DNA from: JBKBUF01 sp046290815
GTDB taxonomy: Bacteria > Bacteroidota > Bacteroidia > Cytophagales > Cytophagaceae
Assembly: GCA_046290815.1 (NCBI GenBank)
Contig: JBKBUF010000034.1
Coordinates: 1-40,804, forward strand
Length of the DNA: 40,804 bases
Direction of reading: 5' to 3'
In this document: in pieces, positions 16,551-24,946 of the stretch
Numbering within the stretch: position 1 is the stretch's first letter
Layout: each line of letters opens with the position of its first letter
Made by a program: the position numbers and the translations under genes
The notes under the pieces: model-generated
The model's input: only the letters and a program-made list of their open reading frames with translations
Told to the model about the DNA's origin: nothing
Database searches by the model: none

Positions 16551-17313
16551 TTTCGTCCTCAAACAAATTCCCGAAAGGACCACAAAACCCAGAGAATACG
16601 GCTTTACCATGGTAATGGACAAAGGCCTCAGCTTAAGAGAAGTTGAAGACCTTTTGGAAGTTGCGGGTAATTATATTGATATTGTTAAACTTGGCTGGGC
16701 AACATCCTATGTTACCCCAAACCTTAAAGAAAAACTTTCCCTGTTTAAATCAGCAGGTATCCCTACCTATTTCGGTGGCACGCTATTCGAAGCCTTTATT
16801 ATCAGAAATCAGTTTGATGACTACCTGAAACTTCTTGATAAATATTCTATGACATTTGCTGAAGTTTCGGATGGCTCCATCAATCTTGAGCACAATGAAA
16901 AATGTGAATACATAAGGAAACTTTCTCAACATGTAACTGTTTTATCCGAAGTCGGATCAAAAGATGTACAGAAGATTATTCCTCCCTACAAATGGATTCA
17001 GCTTATGCAGGCTGAACTGGATGCAGGGGCCTGGAAGGTTATAGGAGAAGCGAGAGAAGGTGGTAATGTCGGACTCTTCCGTTCAAGCGGGGAAGTAAGG
17101 TCAGGACTCGTGGAAGAAATATTGACAAAAATCCCCTTTGAAAAAATCATTTGGGAAGCGCCACAGAGAGAACAGCAGGTTTGGTTTATCAAACTACTGA
17201 ACTCCAACGTTAACCTGGGAAATATTTCTCCTAATGAAGTGATACCGCTCGAGACCTTAAGGCTTGGATTAAGAAGTGACACTTTTGATTACTTCCTCGA
17301 CAAGTGTAATTAA
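16540..17313 (+). CDS. comA: Phosphosulfolactate synthase (ComA family)
   Basis: The 257-residue protein matches the ComA family over its full length: TMVMDKGLSLREVEDLLE, VKLGWATSYV, GIPTYFGGTLFEAF, FAEVSDGSINL, VLSEVGSKD, WKVIGEAREGGNVGLF, IIWEAPQREQQVWFI and LRLGLRSDT. ComA adds sulfite to phosphoenolpyruvate to give (R)-phosphosulfolactate, the first step of coenzyme M synthesis in methanogens and of sulfolactate synthesis in Bacillus. In Bacteroidota it might feed sulfonate metabolites such as cysteate for sulfonolipids; this is inference, as no other sulfonate gene is in the window. The ATG lies within the last codons of the TPR gene, so translation is likely coupled. Confidence 0.9.
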   Translation: MYNNFVLKQIPERTTKPREYGFTMVMDKGLSLREVEDLLEVAGNYIDIVKLGWATSYVTPNLKEKLSLFKSAGIPTYFGGTLFEAFIIRNQFDDYLKLLDKYSMTFAEVSDGSINLEHNEKCEYIRKLSQHVTVLSEVGSKDVQKIIPPYKWIQLMQAELDAGAWKVIGEAREGGNVGLFRSSGEVRSGLVEEILTKIPFEKIIWEAPQREQQVWFIKLLNSNVNLGNISPNEVIPLETLRLGLRSDTFDYFLDKCN

Positions 17314-17325
17314 ACATTTACAGCT

Positions 17326-17973
17326 TTGGAATTAGTATATTTTCTCATTGACTTTATTCTGCACCTTGATGTGCACCTGAATCAGATCATTACTGATTAT
17401 GGTTTCTGGACATATTTCATTCTTTTCATGATTGTGTTTATAGAAACCGGTTTGGTGGTAATGCCTTTTCTTCCGGGTGACTCTTTGTTATTTGCCGCAG
17501 GCGCTTTTGCAGGTGTGGGAGCTTTGAATGTCTTTTATCTCCTTGCTCTACTTTTTGTTGCCGCAGTACTTGGTGACACATTAAATTATTCTATCGGGAA
17601 TTATATAGGCCCCAGAGTATTTCAGATAAAATCAAGATTTATAAAACAGGAACACCTGCTGAAAACCCAGCATTTTTATGAAAAGCATGGTGGCAAAACC
17701 ATTATTTTCGCCCGCTTCATTCCTATCATCAGAACCTTTGCTCCATTTATTGCCGGAGTTGGGACAATGAATTACAGAAGATTTATTTCCTATAATCTGA
17801 TTGGCGGCTTCCTATGGGTGTTCGGATTTGTGATCATTGGTTATTTCTTTGGTAATATGCCAATAGTAAAAAAGAACTTCACACTGATAATTTTTGCTAT
17901 AATTATCCTTTCCATTACTCCTCCCTTTATTGAATATGTGAGAAGCAGGTATTTTAAGAAGCCGGTGGCGTAA
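17326..17973 (+). CDS. DedA-family membrane protein, TTG start
   Basis: The 215-residue protein has the DedA/SNARE-associated fold: FIETGLVVMPFLPGDSLLFAAGAFAG, then ALLFVAAVLGDTLNYSIGNYIG, the re-entrant region KHGGKTIIFARFIPIIRTFAPFIAGVGTMNYRRF, and C-terminal helices. Family members act as lipid flippases or scramblases (including undecaprenyl phosphate) or in membrane homeostasis. No ATG exists upstream of the conserved N-terminus, and TTG 17326 gives the expected family start (LVYFLIDFILHLDVHLNQI). It follows comA by 12 bases. A link to recycling of the lipid carrier for the polysaccharide is plausible but not shown. Confidence 0.9.
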   Translation: MELVYFLIDFILHLDVHLNQIITDYGFWTYFILFMIVFIETGLVVMPFLPGDSLLFAAGAFAGVGALNVFYLLALLFVAAVLGDTLNYSIGNYIGPRVFQIKSRFIKQEHLLKTQHFYEKHGGKTIIFARFIPIIRTFAPFIAGVGTMNYRRFISYNLIGGFLWVFGFVIIGYFFGNMPIVKKNFTLIIFAIIILSITPPFIEYVRSRYFKKPVA

Positions 17974-18022
17974 TTGTCTGTTTTTCAGGTTACCTTTTTC
18001 TCGTATAAAGGATTAACCATTC

Positions 18023-19477
18023 ATGAAACCGAGACAATTGTATTTATTTCTGGTATTCTTTCTATTTCTACTTCCTTCCAAATCCTTCTCTGGCGGATGT
18101 CATAAATGGCTGACTTTTATCTATAACGGGGTCTCCTATTCTGAAGTTGAAAAGATTTATGTAAAAGAAGGTGATAGCATCCAGGCAACTTACATTTATA
18201 GCCCATATTGCTCCTCTTTAAGTCACTATTATTGGACCAAGGACAATGATACATTGTTCACAGGGAAATCAAGTATTTTTGTAAAGGACGAGGGCAATTA
18301 CACTCTAACATATCATACCGGAAGTGTTAATAAGCACGAGCTCAAATTCCAAGTAATCTTAATCGAAAAATCTTGCCCAAAAACAACTTTACCATGGTCC
18401 GCTTATATTTGTGAGGGTGCTGATGGATTGGCGACGATAAGTAATTCAGAGGTAAATACCGAATATCAGATCTTCAGCTACATTGATACTCTTGACATTT
18501 ACTTGCCTGTATCTGACAAAATAGTAGGAACAGGCTCGAGAATTTCTCTCACTTTACCAAAAGAAAAAGTTAACTACCTTGTTGATAATCCTCTGTTTGT
18601 TAAAGCAACAAACATGGATTGCGAAACTTTTCTAATTGGCGAAAAGATAATTCCACTAGGAATATTTCCAAATTCTGATGTAACTATTACTGTGCCACTG
18701 GTAGAACCCGGGATTGATCCATTGTTATCCTTCGGACCCACAGAAGAAGGCGTAACATACAATGTATTACTTGATACTTTACAATTAAAAACTTTAGGCG
18801 GCAACGGTGCATATTTAAATCTTAGCATTCCTAATAATTTAATTAGTGAAATTGAAAAACCAATTATCCTTCGTGCCAACAGAGGTTTGTGCAAGATAAT
18901 TTTAGAAACTGGCCCTAGTGTGAGACTGAAAATTGTTCCTGATAAAACTCTAATTATAGAAGGCGGTGAAATTTCTGAATTGGAAAATGGATTTATCACC
19001 ATTTATGGTTCCCAGGAGAAAATTATGTATACTGTTTTTATCGGAAAAGATAAAATATCAGAACCAAAGGAAGGAAATGGAGATAAACTAAAAATATTAA
19101 TTCCTGATAATGTGCTCACAGTTGGCAATAACGAAATTCTTATTGTTGCCTCTAGTACTGATACGACCGTATTCCTTGATCAGACTGCCCTTATTCAGGT
19201 TAATCCAAAGATTCTCAATATAAGTTTAAATACAGGAACCGGAAAGGTTTCAATTTACCCTAATCCCGCCAAAGACTATTTGGTAATTGAAAATTTAGAT
19301 ATAATCCCTGGGTTGGTGCATCTAATTAATTCATTAGGAGAAACCGTTTATAGCTGTATGCTTTCAGGAAAAATTGATCAACTGAATATCTCGTCCTTCC
19401 CAAGCGGTACATATATTTTAAAATTTGTATCAGACAATTCAGTAGTCACCGAATCATTGATCATTCTAAATCATTAA
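18023..19477 (+). CDS. Secreted T9SS cargo protein of unknown function
   Basis: The 484-residue protein has a signal peptide (ends at about 23, SFSGG). The body consists of beta-rich segments, several with a shared pattern (GNGAYLNLSIPNNLI, GNGDKLKILIPDNVL, GTGSRISLTLPKEKV), suggesting three or more diverged Ig-like repeats. A type A T9SS sorting domain starts at about residue 410 (VSIYPNPAKDYLVIENLD, ending FPSGTYILKFV). It should be exported through the outer membrane. No enzymatic motif is recognised. It lies just downstream of the polysaccharide/DedA unit but begins after a 49-base gap without an obvious terminator. Confidence 0.8.
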   Translation: MKPRQLYLFLVFFLFLLPSKSFSGGCHKWLTFIYNGVSYSEVEKIYVKEGDSIQATYIYSPYCSSLSHYYWTKDNDTLFTGKSSIFVKDEGNYTLTYHTGSVNKHELKFQVILIEKSCPKTTLPWSAYICEGADGLATISNSEVNTEYQIFSYIDTLDIYLPVSDKIVGTGSRISLTLPKEKVNYLVDNPLFVKATNMDCETFLIGEKIIPLGIFPNSDVTITVPLVEPGIDPLLSFGPTEEGVTYNVLLDTLQLKTLGGNGAYLNLSIPNNLISEIEKPIILRANRGLCKIILETGPSVRLKIVPDKTLIIEGGEISELENGFITIYGSQEKIMYTVFIGKDKISEPKEGNGDKLKILIPDNVLTVGNNEILIVASSTDTTVFLDQTALIQVNPKILNISLNTGTGKVSIYPNPAKDYLVIENLDIIPGLVHLINSLGETVYSCMLSGKIDQLNISSFPSGTYILKFVSDNSVVTESLIILNH

Positions 19478-19545
19478 ACTCCCCCAAAATAATATTTGCC
19501 GGGACTTTTTCATTTCTCTACCTTTACAAAAACAGGTAAATCAAC

Positions 19546-20295
19546 ATGCGACTCTTTGGCCTTATAGGTTACCCGCTTACTCATTCTTTCTCAAAAAAAT
19601 ATTTCACCGAAAAATTTCAAAAGGAAGGGATTAAAGATGCTGCTTATGAATTGTTTGAAATCAAAGAAGCTTCTGAAGTAAAATCAATAATAGCTGCACA
19701 TCCGGACTTGAATGGCCTAAATGTTACCATTCCCCATAAGGAAGCTGTGATTCCTTTTCTTGATGCTCTTGATCCTGCAGCAGAAAAGATCGGTGCTGTA
19801 AATGTAATCCGGATCAGAAACGGAAAAACCACCGGTTTCAATTCTGACTTCTATGGATTCAAATCTTCTCTTGAAAAGTTTCTTCCTGAAGATTATTCTA
19901 ATTTCAAAGCACTTGTGCTGGGTACGGGTGGTGCCGCAAAGGCGGTAAAAGCTGCTCTGGACAATCTCAAAATTCCTTACCTTACCGTTTCCAGGACAAA
20001 AGGCGCAAGATTAATTACATACGATCAGCTGGACAAAAGCATGATCGATGAATATAAATTGATTGTTAACACATCTCCGCTTGGAATGTACCCCAAGACT
20101 GAGTCCTTTCCGGAAATCCCTTATCAGTATATAAGTTCTGGTCATTATCTTTTTGATCTGGTTTACAACCCTGAAAACACAACTTTTATGAAAAAGGGAA
20201 CAGAAAAAGGCGCAAGAACAAAAAACGGGCTGGAAATGTTGTACTTGCAAGCTGAAAAGGCCTGGGAGATCTGGGACCAGGGTGCTACCAGATGA
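19546..20295 (+). CDS. aroE: Shikimate dehydrogenase
   Basis: The 249-residue protein has the AroE layout: FGLIGYPLTHSFSKKYF (substrate Ser residues), NVTIPHKEAVIPFLD with the catalytic Lys, AVNVIRI, TGFNSDFYGF with the catalytic Asp, the NADP-binding LVLGTGGAAKAVKAAL, and the C-terminal LEMLYLQAEKAWEIW. It reduces 3-dehydroshikimate to shikimate in aromatic amino-acid synthesis. It is shorter than E. coli AroE (272) but normal for Bacteroidota. uvrB follows 63 bases downstream. Confidence 0.95.
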   Translation: MRLFGLIGYPLTHSFSKKYFTEKFQKEGIKDAAYELFEIKEASEVKSIIAAHPDLNGLNVTIPHKEAVIPFLDALDPAAEKIGAVNVIRIRNGKTTGFNSDFYGFKSSLEKFLPEDYSNFKALVLGTGGAAKAVKAALDNLKIPYLTVSRTKGARLITYDQLDKSMIDEYKLIVNTSPLGMYPKTESFPEIPYQYISSGHYLFDLVYNPENTTFMKKGTEKGARTKNGLEMLYLQAEKAWEIWDQGATR

Positions 20296-20358
20296 AAGGA
20301 TTACCAGGATTAAAAATACCAGTCATTTTTCTTAAATCATCTAATAACCAGTTATATC

Positions 20359-22383
20359 TTGTTTAAATTAACATCTGAATATCAACCTACCGGCGACCAG
20401 CCAAAAGCGATTGCGCAACTGGTTGAGGGATTGAATAATAGTGAACCTGCTCAAACTTTACTTGGTGTAACAGGCTCAGGAAAAACCTATACCGTTGCCA
20501 ATGTTATACAACAGGTACAAAAACCTACCCTTGTTTTGAGCCACAATAAAACTCTGGCCGCCCAGCTTTACGGGGAATTCAAACATTTTTTCCCTGAAAA
20601 TCTGGTTGAGTATTTTATTTCCTACTATGACTATTATCAACCTGAAGCATATATTCCTACTTCCAATCTATATATCGAAAAAGATCTGTCTATCAACGAT
20701 GAAATCGAAAAACTTCGACTTAGCGCAACTTCCTCTTTGCTTTCCGGCAGAAGAGACGTCATTGTTGTTGCTTCTGTTTCCTGTATCTATGGTATTGGAA
20801 ATCCGGAAGAGTTTGGAAAAAACATAGTTCGCGTAACACAGGGAGATAAAATTTCCAGAAATAAATTGCTATATGCCTTTGTAGAAATACTTTATAACCG
20901 AACATCCGTAGAATTTAAACGTGGGACATTCCGTGTTTCCGGAGACACCGTAGATATTTGGCCGGCATACGCCGATTTTGCATATAGAATTTTTTTCTGG
21001 GGCGACGAAATTGAAAATATTTTCAGAATCGACCCACAATCAGGGAAAAAGCTTAACGAAGAAAAATTTTTTACACTTTACCCTGCCAACCTTTTCGTTA
21101 CCGGAAAGGATTTGCTGAAACAGGCCATATATGAAATCCAGGATGACCTCGTAGCGCAAGTGGATATGTTTGAACGGGACCAGAGATACCTGGAGGCAAA
21201 AAGGATAAAAGAGCGGACAGAATTCGACATGGAAATGATGAGGGAGATAGGTTACTGTTCCGGTATTGAAAACTATTCCCGGTACTTTGACCGCCGGAAG
21301 CCCGGATCAAGACCTTTCTGTCTTTTAGATTATTTTCCTGATGATTACCTGATGGTGATTGACGAAAGCCATGTTACAATCCCCCAAATAAGGGCAATGT
21401 GGGGAGGAGACCGTTCAAGAAAAATCAATCTGGTGGATTACGGATTCAGACTACCATCTGCCCTTGATAACAGGCCACTGACTTTTAATGAATTTGAAAG
21501 CATGGTCAGACAAGTTATTTATGTGAGCGCAACACCTGGTGACTATGAATTAAGAAATACAGAAGGGGTTGTTGTGGAGCAGATAATCCGCCCAACCGGA
21601 CTATTAGACCCCGAAATCGAAGTGAAGCCAACCAAAAATCAGATTGATGATTTGCTTGAAGAAATTCATAAGCGCATTGAGGCGGGGGAGCGGGTCCTTA
21701 TTACAACCCTTACAAAAAGGATGGCGGAGGAGTTGAGCAAATATTTAGACAGAGTTAATGTAAAAACCAGATATATTCACTCAGAAGTTAAAACACTGGA
21801 CCGGGTTGAAATACTCAGAGACCTTCGCCTCGGGGTGTTCGATGTATTGGTTGGGGTGAATCTGCTTCGGGAAGGATTGGATTTGCCCGAAGTATCATTG
21901 GTGGCGATAATGGATGCGGATAAGGAAGGGTTTTTAAGGAATGAAAGATCGTTGATTCAGACAATAGGAAGAGCTGCAAGAAACAGTAACGGCAAAGTTA
22001 TAATGTATGCCGATAAAATTACCGAGTCTATGCAGGAAGCTATAGAAGAAACCAACCGGAGAAGGAAGATTCAGACAGAATATAATAAGCAAAATAACAT
22101 AACACCTCAAACTGTATTTAAGAGCAAAGAGCAGATACTTGGTCAAACTAAGGTTGCTGACTCAAAAAAATCTGCTAAAAACTATTATGCTCCTGTTGAA
22201 GAAATCAACCTTGCAGCTGATCCCGTTCTACAATACATGAGCAAGGCTGAGATCGAAAAAATGATAGGAAAAACCAGAAAGCAGATGGAAAAAGCGGCAA
22301 AAGATATGGACTTTATGGAGGCTGCCAGACTGAGAGACGAACTTTTTGAGCTTGAAAAGCTAAACAAAAACAATAAAAATTAG
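20359..22383 (+). CDS. uvrB: Excinuclease ABC subunit B, TTG start
   Basis: The 674-residue protein is a full-length UvrB. Visible are the N-terminal FKLTSEYQPTGDQPKAI, Walker A GVTGSGKTY, the beta-hairpin region YYDYYQPEAYIPTSNLYIEK, the DEAH-type motif VIDESHVT, helicase motifs V/VI (LLREGLDLPEVSLVAI, RSLIQTIGRAARN), and a C-terminal UVR motif (MDFMEAARLRDELFELEKL) that binds UvrC. It verifies DNA damage after loading by UvrA. The conserved N-terminus begins at TTG 20359 and no ATG lies in frame just upstream, so TTG is taken as the start. Confidence 0.97.
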   Translation: MFKLTSEYQPTGDQPKAIAQLVEGLNNSEPAQTLLGVTGSGKTYTVANVIQQVQKPTLVLSHNKTLAAQLYGEFKHFFPENLVEYFISYYDYYQPEAYIPTSNLYIEKDLSINDEIEKLRLSATSSLLSGRRDVIVVASVSCIYGIGNPEEFGKNIVRVTQGDKISRNKLLYAFVEILYNRTSVEFKRGTFRVSGDTVDIWPAYADFAYRIFFWGDEIENIFRIDPQSGKKLNEEKFFTLYPANLFVTGKDLLKQAIYEIQDDLVAQVDMFERDQRYLEAKRIKERTEFDMEMMREIGYCSGIENYSRYFDRRKPGSRPFCLLDYFPDDYLMVIDESHVTIPQIRAMWGGDRSRKINLVDYGFRLPSALDNRPLTFNEFESMVRQVIYVSATPGDYELRNTEGVVVEQIIRPTGLLDPEIEVKPTKNQIDDLLEEIHKRIEAGERVLITTLTKRMAEELSKYLDRVNVKTRYIHSEVKTLDRVEILRDLRLGVFDVLVGVNLLREGLDLPEVSLVAIMDADKEGFLRNERSLIQTIGRAARNSNGKVIMYADKITESMQEAIEETNRRRKIQTEYNKQNNITPQTVFKSKEQILGQTKVADSKKSAKNYYAPVEEINLAADPVLQYMSKAEIEKMIGKTRKQMEKAAKDMDFMEAARLRDELFELEKLNKNNKN

Positions 22384-22535
22384 TTGCGATCGTTTTGTAT
22401 TGATGTACTATTTGAAGGCATTTTTTGCATTTTTTTTACCTCTCTTTGCCCAACTCATTGAAAGTTATTATAAACACTACACTTTGTTCGATAAATTTTT
22501 AAAACGTGTAGCGTAATAAATCTATAATAATGTGA

Positions 22536-22566
22536 TTGTTGCTGACGGACACATTAAATATATTTG
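22536..22566 (+). promoter_or_regulatory. Bacteroidota-type promoter for the outer-membrane protein cluster
   Basis: TTG (22536-22538), a 20-base spacer and TATATTTG (22559-22566) match the Bacteroidota consensus. Transcription is expected to start near 22573, giving an 18-base leader before ATG 22591. This excludes the in-frame TTG at 22564, which lies inside the -7 element. Confidence 0.7.
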
Positions 22567-22590
22567 CGCGGTTTAAAACAAAAATCACAT

Positions 22591-23421
22591 ATGAAAAAGA
22601 TTTTTTTAGCAATCATCTTATTAACGACAGTAAACTTTTCTTTTGCTCAGCTATCGACAAGAGAAAATAATCCGGGTGCTTACAAAATCGGTGTAAGACC
22701 AGTTGCCGGGGATTACGGCTTATTTCTTGCAGTAGACAATCAAACTGTAGGTGACTGGATTGGTCAGGCTTCAGGTAATGATGACGAAGGTCCACTGGAA
22801 GTAAACGGTTTCCGTATTTTGAATTTCAGATATTACAAAACTGATGAAATCGTATATAGAATCGGAGTTTGGGCAGAAAAAGACAAAAGGGTAAGCAATG
22901 GCCAAATTTACTACTCTACAACTCCAACAACTGGACAGCAAACCAGCGCCAGAACCAAAGAATCTGTTAGAGAATATGCAATAGTTCCTGGAGTTGAAAG
23001 ACACTTCAAAGCTTCTAACTGGCTAGATACTTACATTGGTGCTGAAATCCTTTTCGGAACCAGAATGGATGTTACTGTAGAAAACCAGGAATTCCAAGGG
23101 GGTGATTACTCTAAATATAGCAGAAGAGGTAGAAGCATCATGTACGGACTAGGTGCTTTTGCAGGTCTTCAGGCTTTTGTTGCTGACCTTCCGCTTTCTG
23201 TTGGTGTTGAGTGGGGATTACTCGGAAAAGGTCATTTAAGAGAAAAATATAAAGTTACAGAAGAGTCTCAATCAGGTGGTACAAGCACATCGAACAAATA
23301 TTATATTGCTGCTGCTGACAGAGATGATGCTGCTGCAACACAATACAGCAAATTGAATGCAAGAAGTTTCTTGTTACAAAATCAGGTAAGATTTATTATC
23401 AGCTACTACTTCAGTAAGTAA
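22591..23421 (+). CDS. Outer-membrane beta-barrel protein
   Basis: ATG 22591 gives 276 residues with a signal peptide ending SFAQ. The mature part alternates polar and hydrophobic residues with aromatic girdles (ILNFRYYKTDEIVYRIGVWAE, LDTYIGAEILFGTRMDV) and ends in an aromatic strand (FLLQNQVRFIISYYFSK), as expected for an outer-membrane porin-like barrel. It shares the pattern RYY...YRIG...VPG.ERHF...YIGAEILFG with the barrel at 24947, so the two are probably paralogues. It is the first gene of a four-gene envelope cluster. No specific function can be assigned. Confidence 0.85.
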   Translation: MKKIFLAIILLTTVNFSFAQLSTRENNPGAYKIGVRPVAGDYGLFLAVDNQTVGDWIGQASGNDDEGPLEVNGFRILNFRYYKTDEIVYRIGVWAEKDKRVSNGQIYYSTTPTTGQQTSARTKESVREYAIVPGVERHFKASNWLDTYIGAEILFGTRMDVTVENQEFQGGDYSKYSRRGRSIMYGLGAFAGLQAFVADLPLSVGVEWGLLGKGHLREKYKVTEESQSGGTSTSNKYYIAAADRDDAAATQYSKLNARSFLLQNQVRFIISYYFSK

Positions 23422-23443
23422 TCATTTTTAAAAACAGCAATTT

Positions 23444-23896
23444 ATGTTATCTATAAATAAAAACAGAATATTCCAGATAGGTTTGATTCTGAGTGCTGTT
23501 TTTCTGCTTTCCTGTTCAAGAGGAGTAGTGGTAAACAGAAACTATCAGGGCAAACCATTGGATGCTGACTTCAGTGTAAGACTATACTGGTCAGACTTTG
23601 TATATATCGGTGAAGTAACAGGCACTGTATCTTATACAGAATATCTTGGCGGTATCAGAGTTTATGATGACGCAAGATACAATAATTACAGCCTTAGAAC
23701 TGTTATGACTTTTAACGGGAGAAACTTTATGCCGATTGGTGGCAGGTCCATTCAGAGAGCTCTTTATGATGCTACAGAACAATATCCTGATATGGAATTT
23801 CTTATACCAACTCAAATAAAAACAGAAGTTAACAGCATGTTTTTAGGCAGAAAAGTTACACAGACTGTAAAAGCCAAAGCATATAAGTTAAAATAA
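23444..23896 (+). CDS. Small lipoprotein of unknown function
   Basis: The 150-residue protein has a lipoprotein signal peptide with lipobox LLSC at about residues 21-24, followed by a mature domain of about 125 residues with no recognised family. It ends with a basic segment (GRKVTQTVKAKAYKLK). It starts 22 bases after the barrel gene and ends 5 bases before the next lipoprotein gene, so co-transcription is very likely. Confidence 0.75.
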   Translation: MLSINKNRIFQIGLILSAVFLLSCSRGVVVNRNYQGKPLDADFSVRLYWSDFVYIGEVTGTVSYTEYLGGIRVYDDARYNNYSLRTVMTFNGRNFMPIGGRSIQRALYDATEQYPDMEFLIPTQIKTEVNSMFLGRKVTQTVKAKAYKLK

Positions 23897-23901
23897 TCTG
23901 A

Positions 23902-24711
23902 ATGGATAAAATCCTCAATATTAAAGACAAAAAGTATTCATTACTTTTTGTCTTTTTCCTTTTTATACTTTCCTGCAAAGAGAAAGAGGAGTATCTATTG
24001 CTTACATCCTCTCCTTCTGAGTTGAATATAATTGCAGAACCAAGGACGGTAGTTGGAATTCAGTTTCATGCCTCTTCATCTGACAAGGCATTAACAAAAT
24101 TTACTGTCACTAAAAAAATTGATGCGGGTAGTACTAATACCATCCTTGATCTGCCGGTATCAGGAAAGCAATTCAGTTATCTTTTTCAGGATAGCATTCC
24201 CGGGCTAACCAAAGAAACAGAATATTTTTACACTTTCACAATCAGAGATGCAGGAGGAAAGACAACAACAGTTTTGAAAAAAATTGTTATAAAAATCACC
24301 GATGAACCTTTAACCGGCACCACAGGCCATCAGTTATTTGCAAAAGGCACAGGTGAAATGGATGCTTATGATGTTCTCAACGGAACTTCTATGTTTTCCC
24401 TAATTGGTGATAGTACTAAAATGGACATCCAGGACACTACAACAACCAATGAGTTAAAAAGAGTATTAAGATCATTTACAGGAGGAAAATTTGTTAGATT
24501 CAATGGCTTTGACTTTGCCAATGCCACAAAAGTAAAACTGGAGGAGGCCTATAATTCAGGTGCCAAGTTTGACTTAATAAATAATGTTCAGGAGGGAGAT
24601 ATCATCTTGTTTTATTCTCAAAAACGCAACTTTTTCGCAGCCATAAGGATAAACCAGATAGTTACAGGAGATCCGCAGAAGAATCGATACATATTTGAAA
24701 TAAAAAAATAA
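23902..24711 (+). CDS. Lipoprotein with Ig-like domain, unknown function
   Basis: The 269-residue protein begins with a hydrophobic signal and lipobox ILSC (Cys at about 25). The first ~110 mature residues look like a fibronectin/Ig-type beta domain (PGLTKETEYFYTFTIRDAGGKTTTVLKKIVIKI). The second half (FAKGTGEMDAYDVLNGTSM, ANATKVKLEEAYNSGAKFDL, FFAAIRINQIV, then RYIFEIKK) is a repeat-like domain found in hypothetical Bacteroidota lipoproteins. It follows the previous lipoprotein gene by 5 bases and is followed by a terminator at 24736. Confidence 0.78.
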   Translation: MDKILNIKDKKYSLLFVFFLFILSCKEKEEYLLLTSSPSELNIIAEPRTVVGIQFHASSSDKALTKFTVTKKIDAGSTNTILDLPVSGKQFSYLFQDSIPGLTKETEYFYTFTIRDAGGKTTTVLKKIVIKITDEPLTGTTGHQLFAKGTGEMDAYDVLNGTSMFSLIGDSTKMDIQDTTTTNELKRVLRSFTGGKFVRFNGFDFANATKVKLEEAYNSGAKFDLINNVQEGDIILFYSQKRNFFAAIRINQIVTGDPQKNRYIFEIKK

Positions 24712-24735
24712 CCCACAGTATTTCCAATAAACAAC

Positions 24736-24766
24736 AAAAGCTCCCTTTCAGGAGCTTTTCTTGTTT
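24736..24766 (+). terminator. Intrinsic terminator after the lipoprotein genes
   Basis: The 9-bp stem AAAAGCTCC (24736-24744) with GGAGCTTTT (24751-24759) and a 6-nt loop is followed by CTTGTTT. The pairing extends outward with one mismatch. It separates the first three genes of the envelope cluster from the second barrel gene. Confidence 0.85.
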
Positions 24767-24870
24767 ATTACCAGATATACCAGAAACAAACAAAGGCTTA
24801 TTGGCAATGTACAAAAAAATACCAGAATAGCAAAACTTTCTGGTTCACGTGGCAATTTCCCTTCGAATAT

Positions 24871-24902
24871 TTTGCGCTTAAAATATTTAAACCATAACAT
24901 TG
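24871..24902 (+). promoter_or_regulatory. Candidate promoter of the second barrel gene
   Basis: TTTG (24871-24874), a 20-base spacer and TAACATTG (24895-24902) match the Bacteroidota consensus with one mismatch. The predicted leader is about 38 bases before ATG 24947. Confidence 0.45.
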
Positions 24903-24946
24903 CGATACTTTAAATAACATTATTGTAAACCAAAACACTTTTAAAA

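Noticed and set aside
22477..22511. CTACAC / GTGTAG inverted repeat as uvrB terminator
   Set aside because: Only 6 bp with a 23-base loop and no T tract afterwards.
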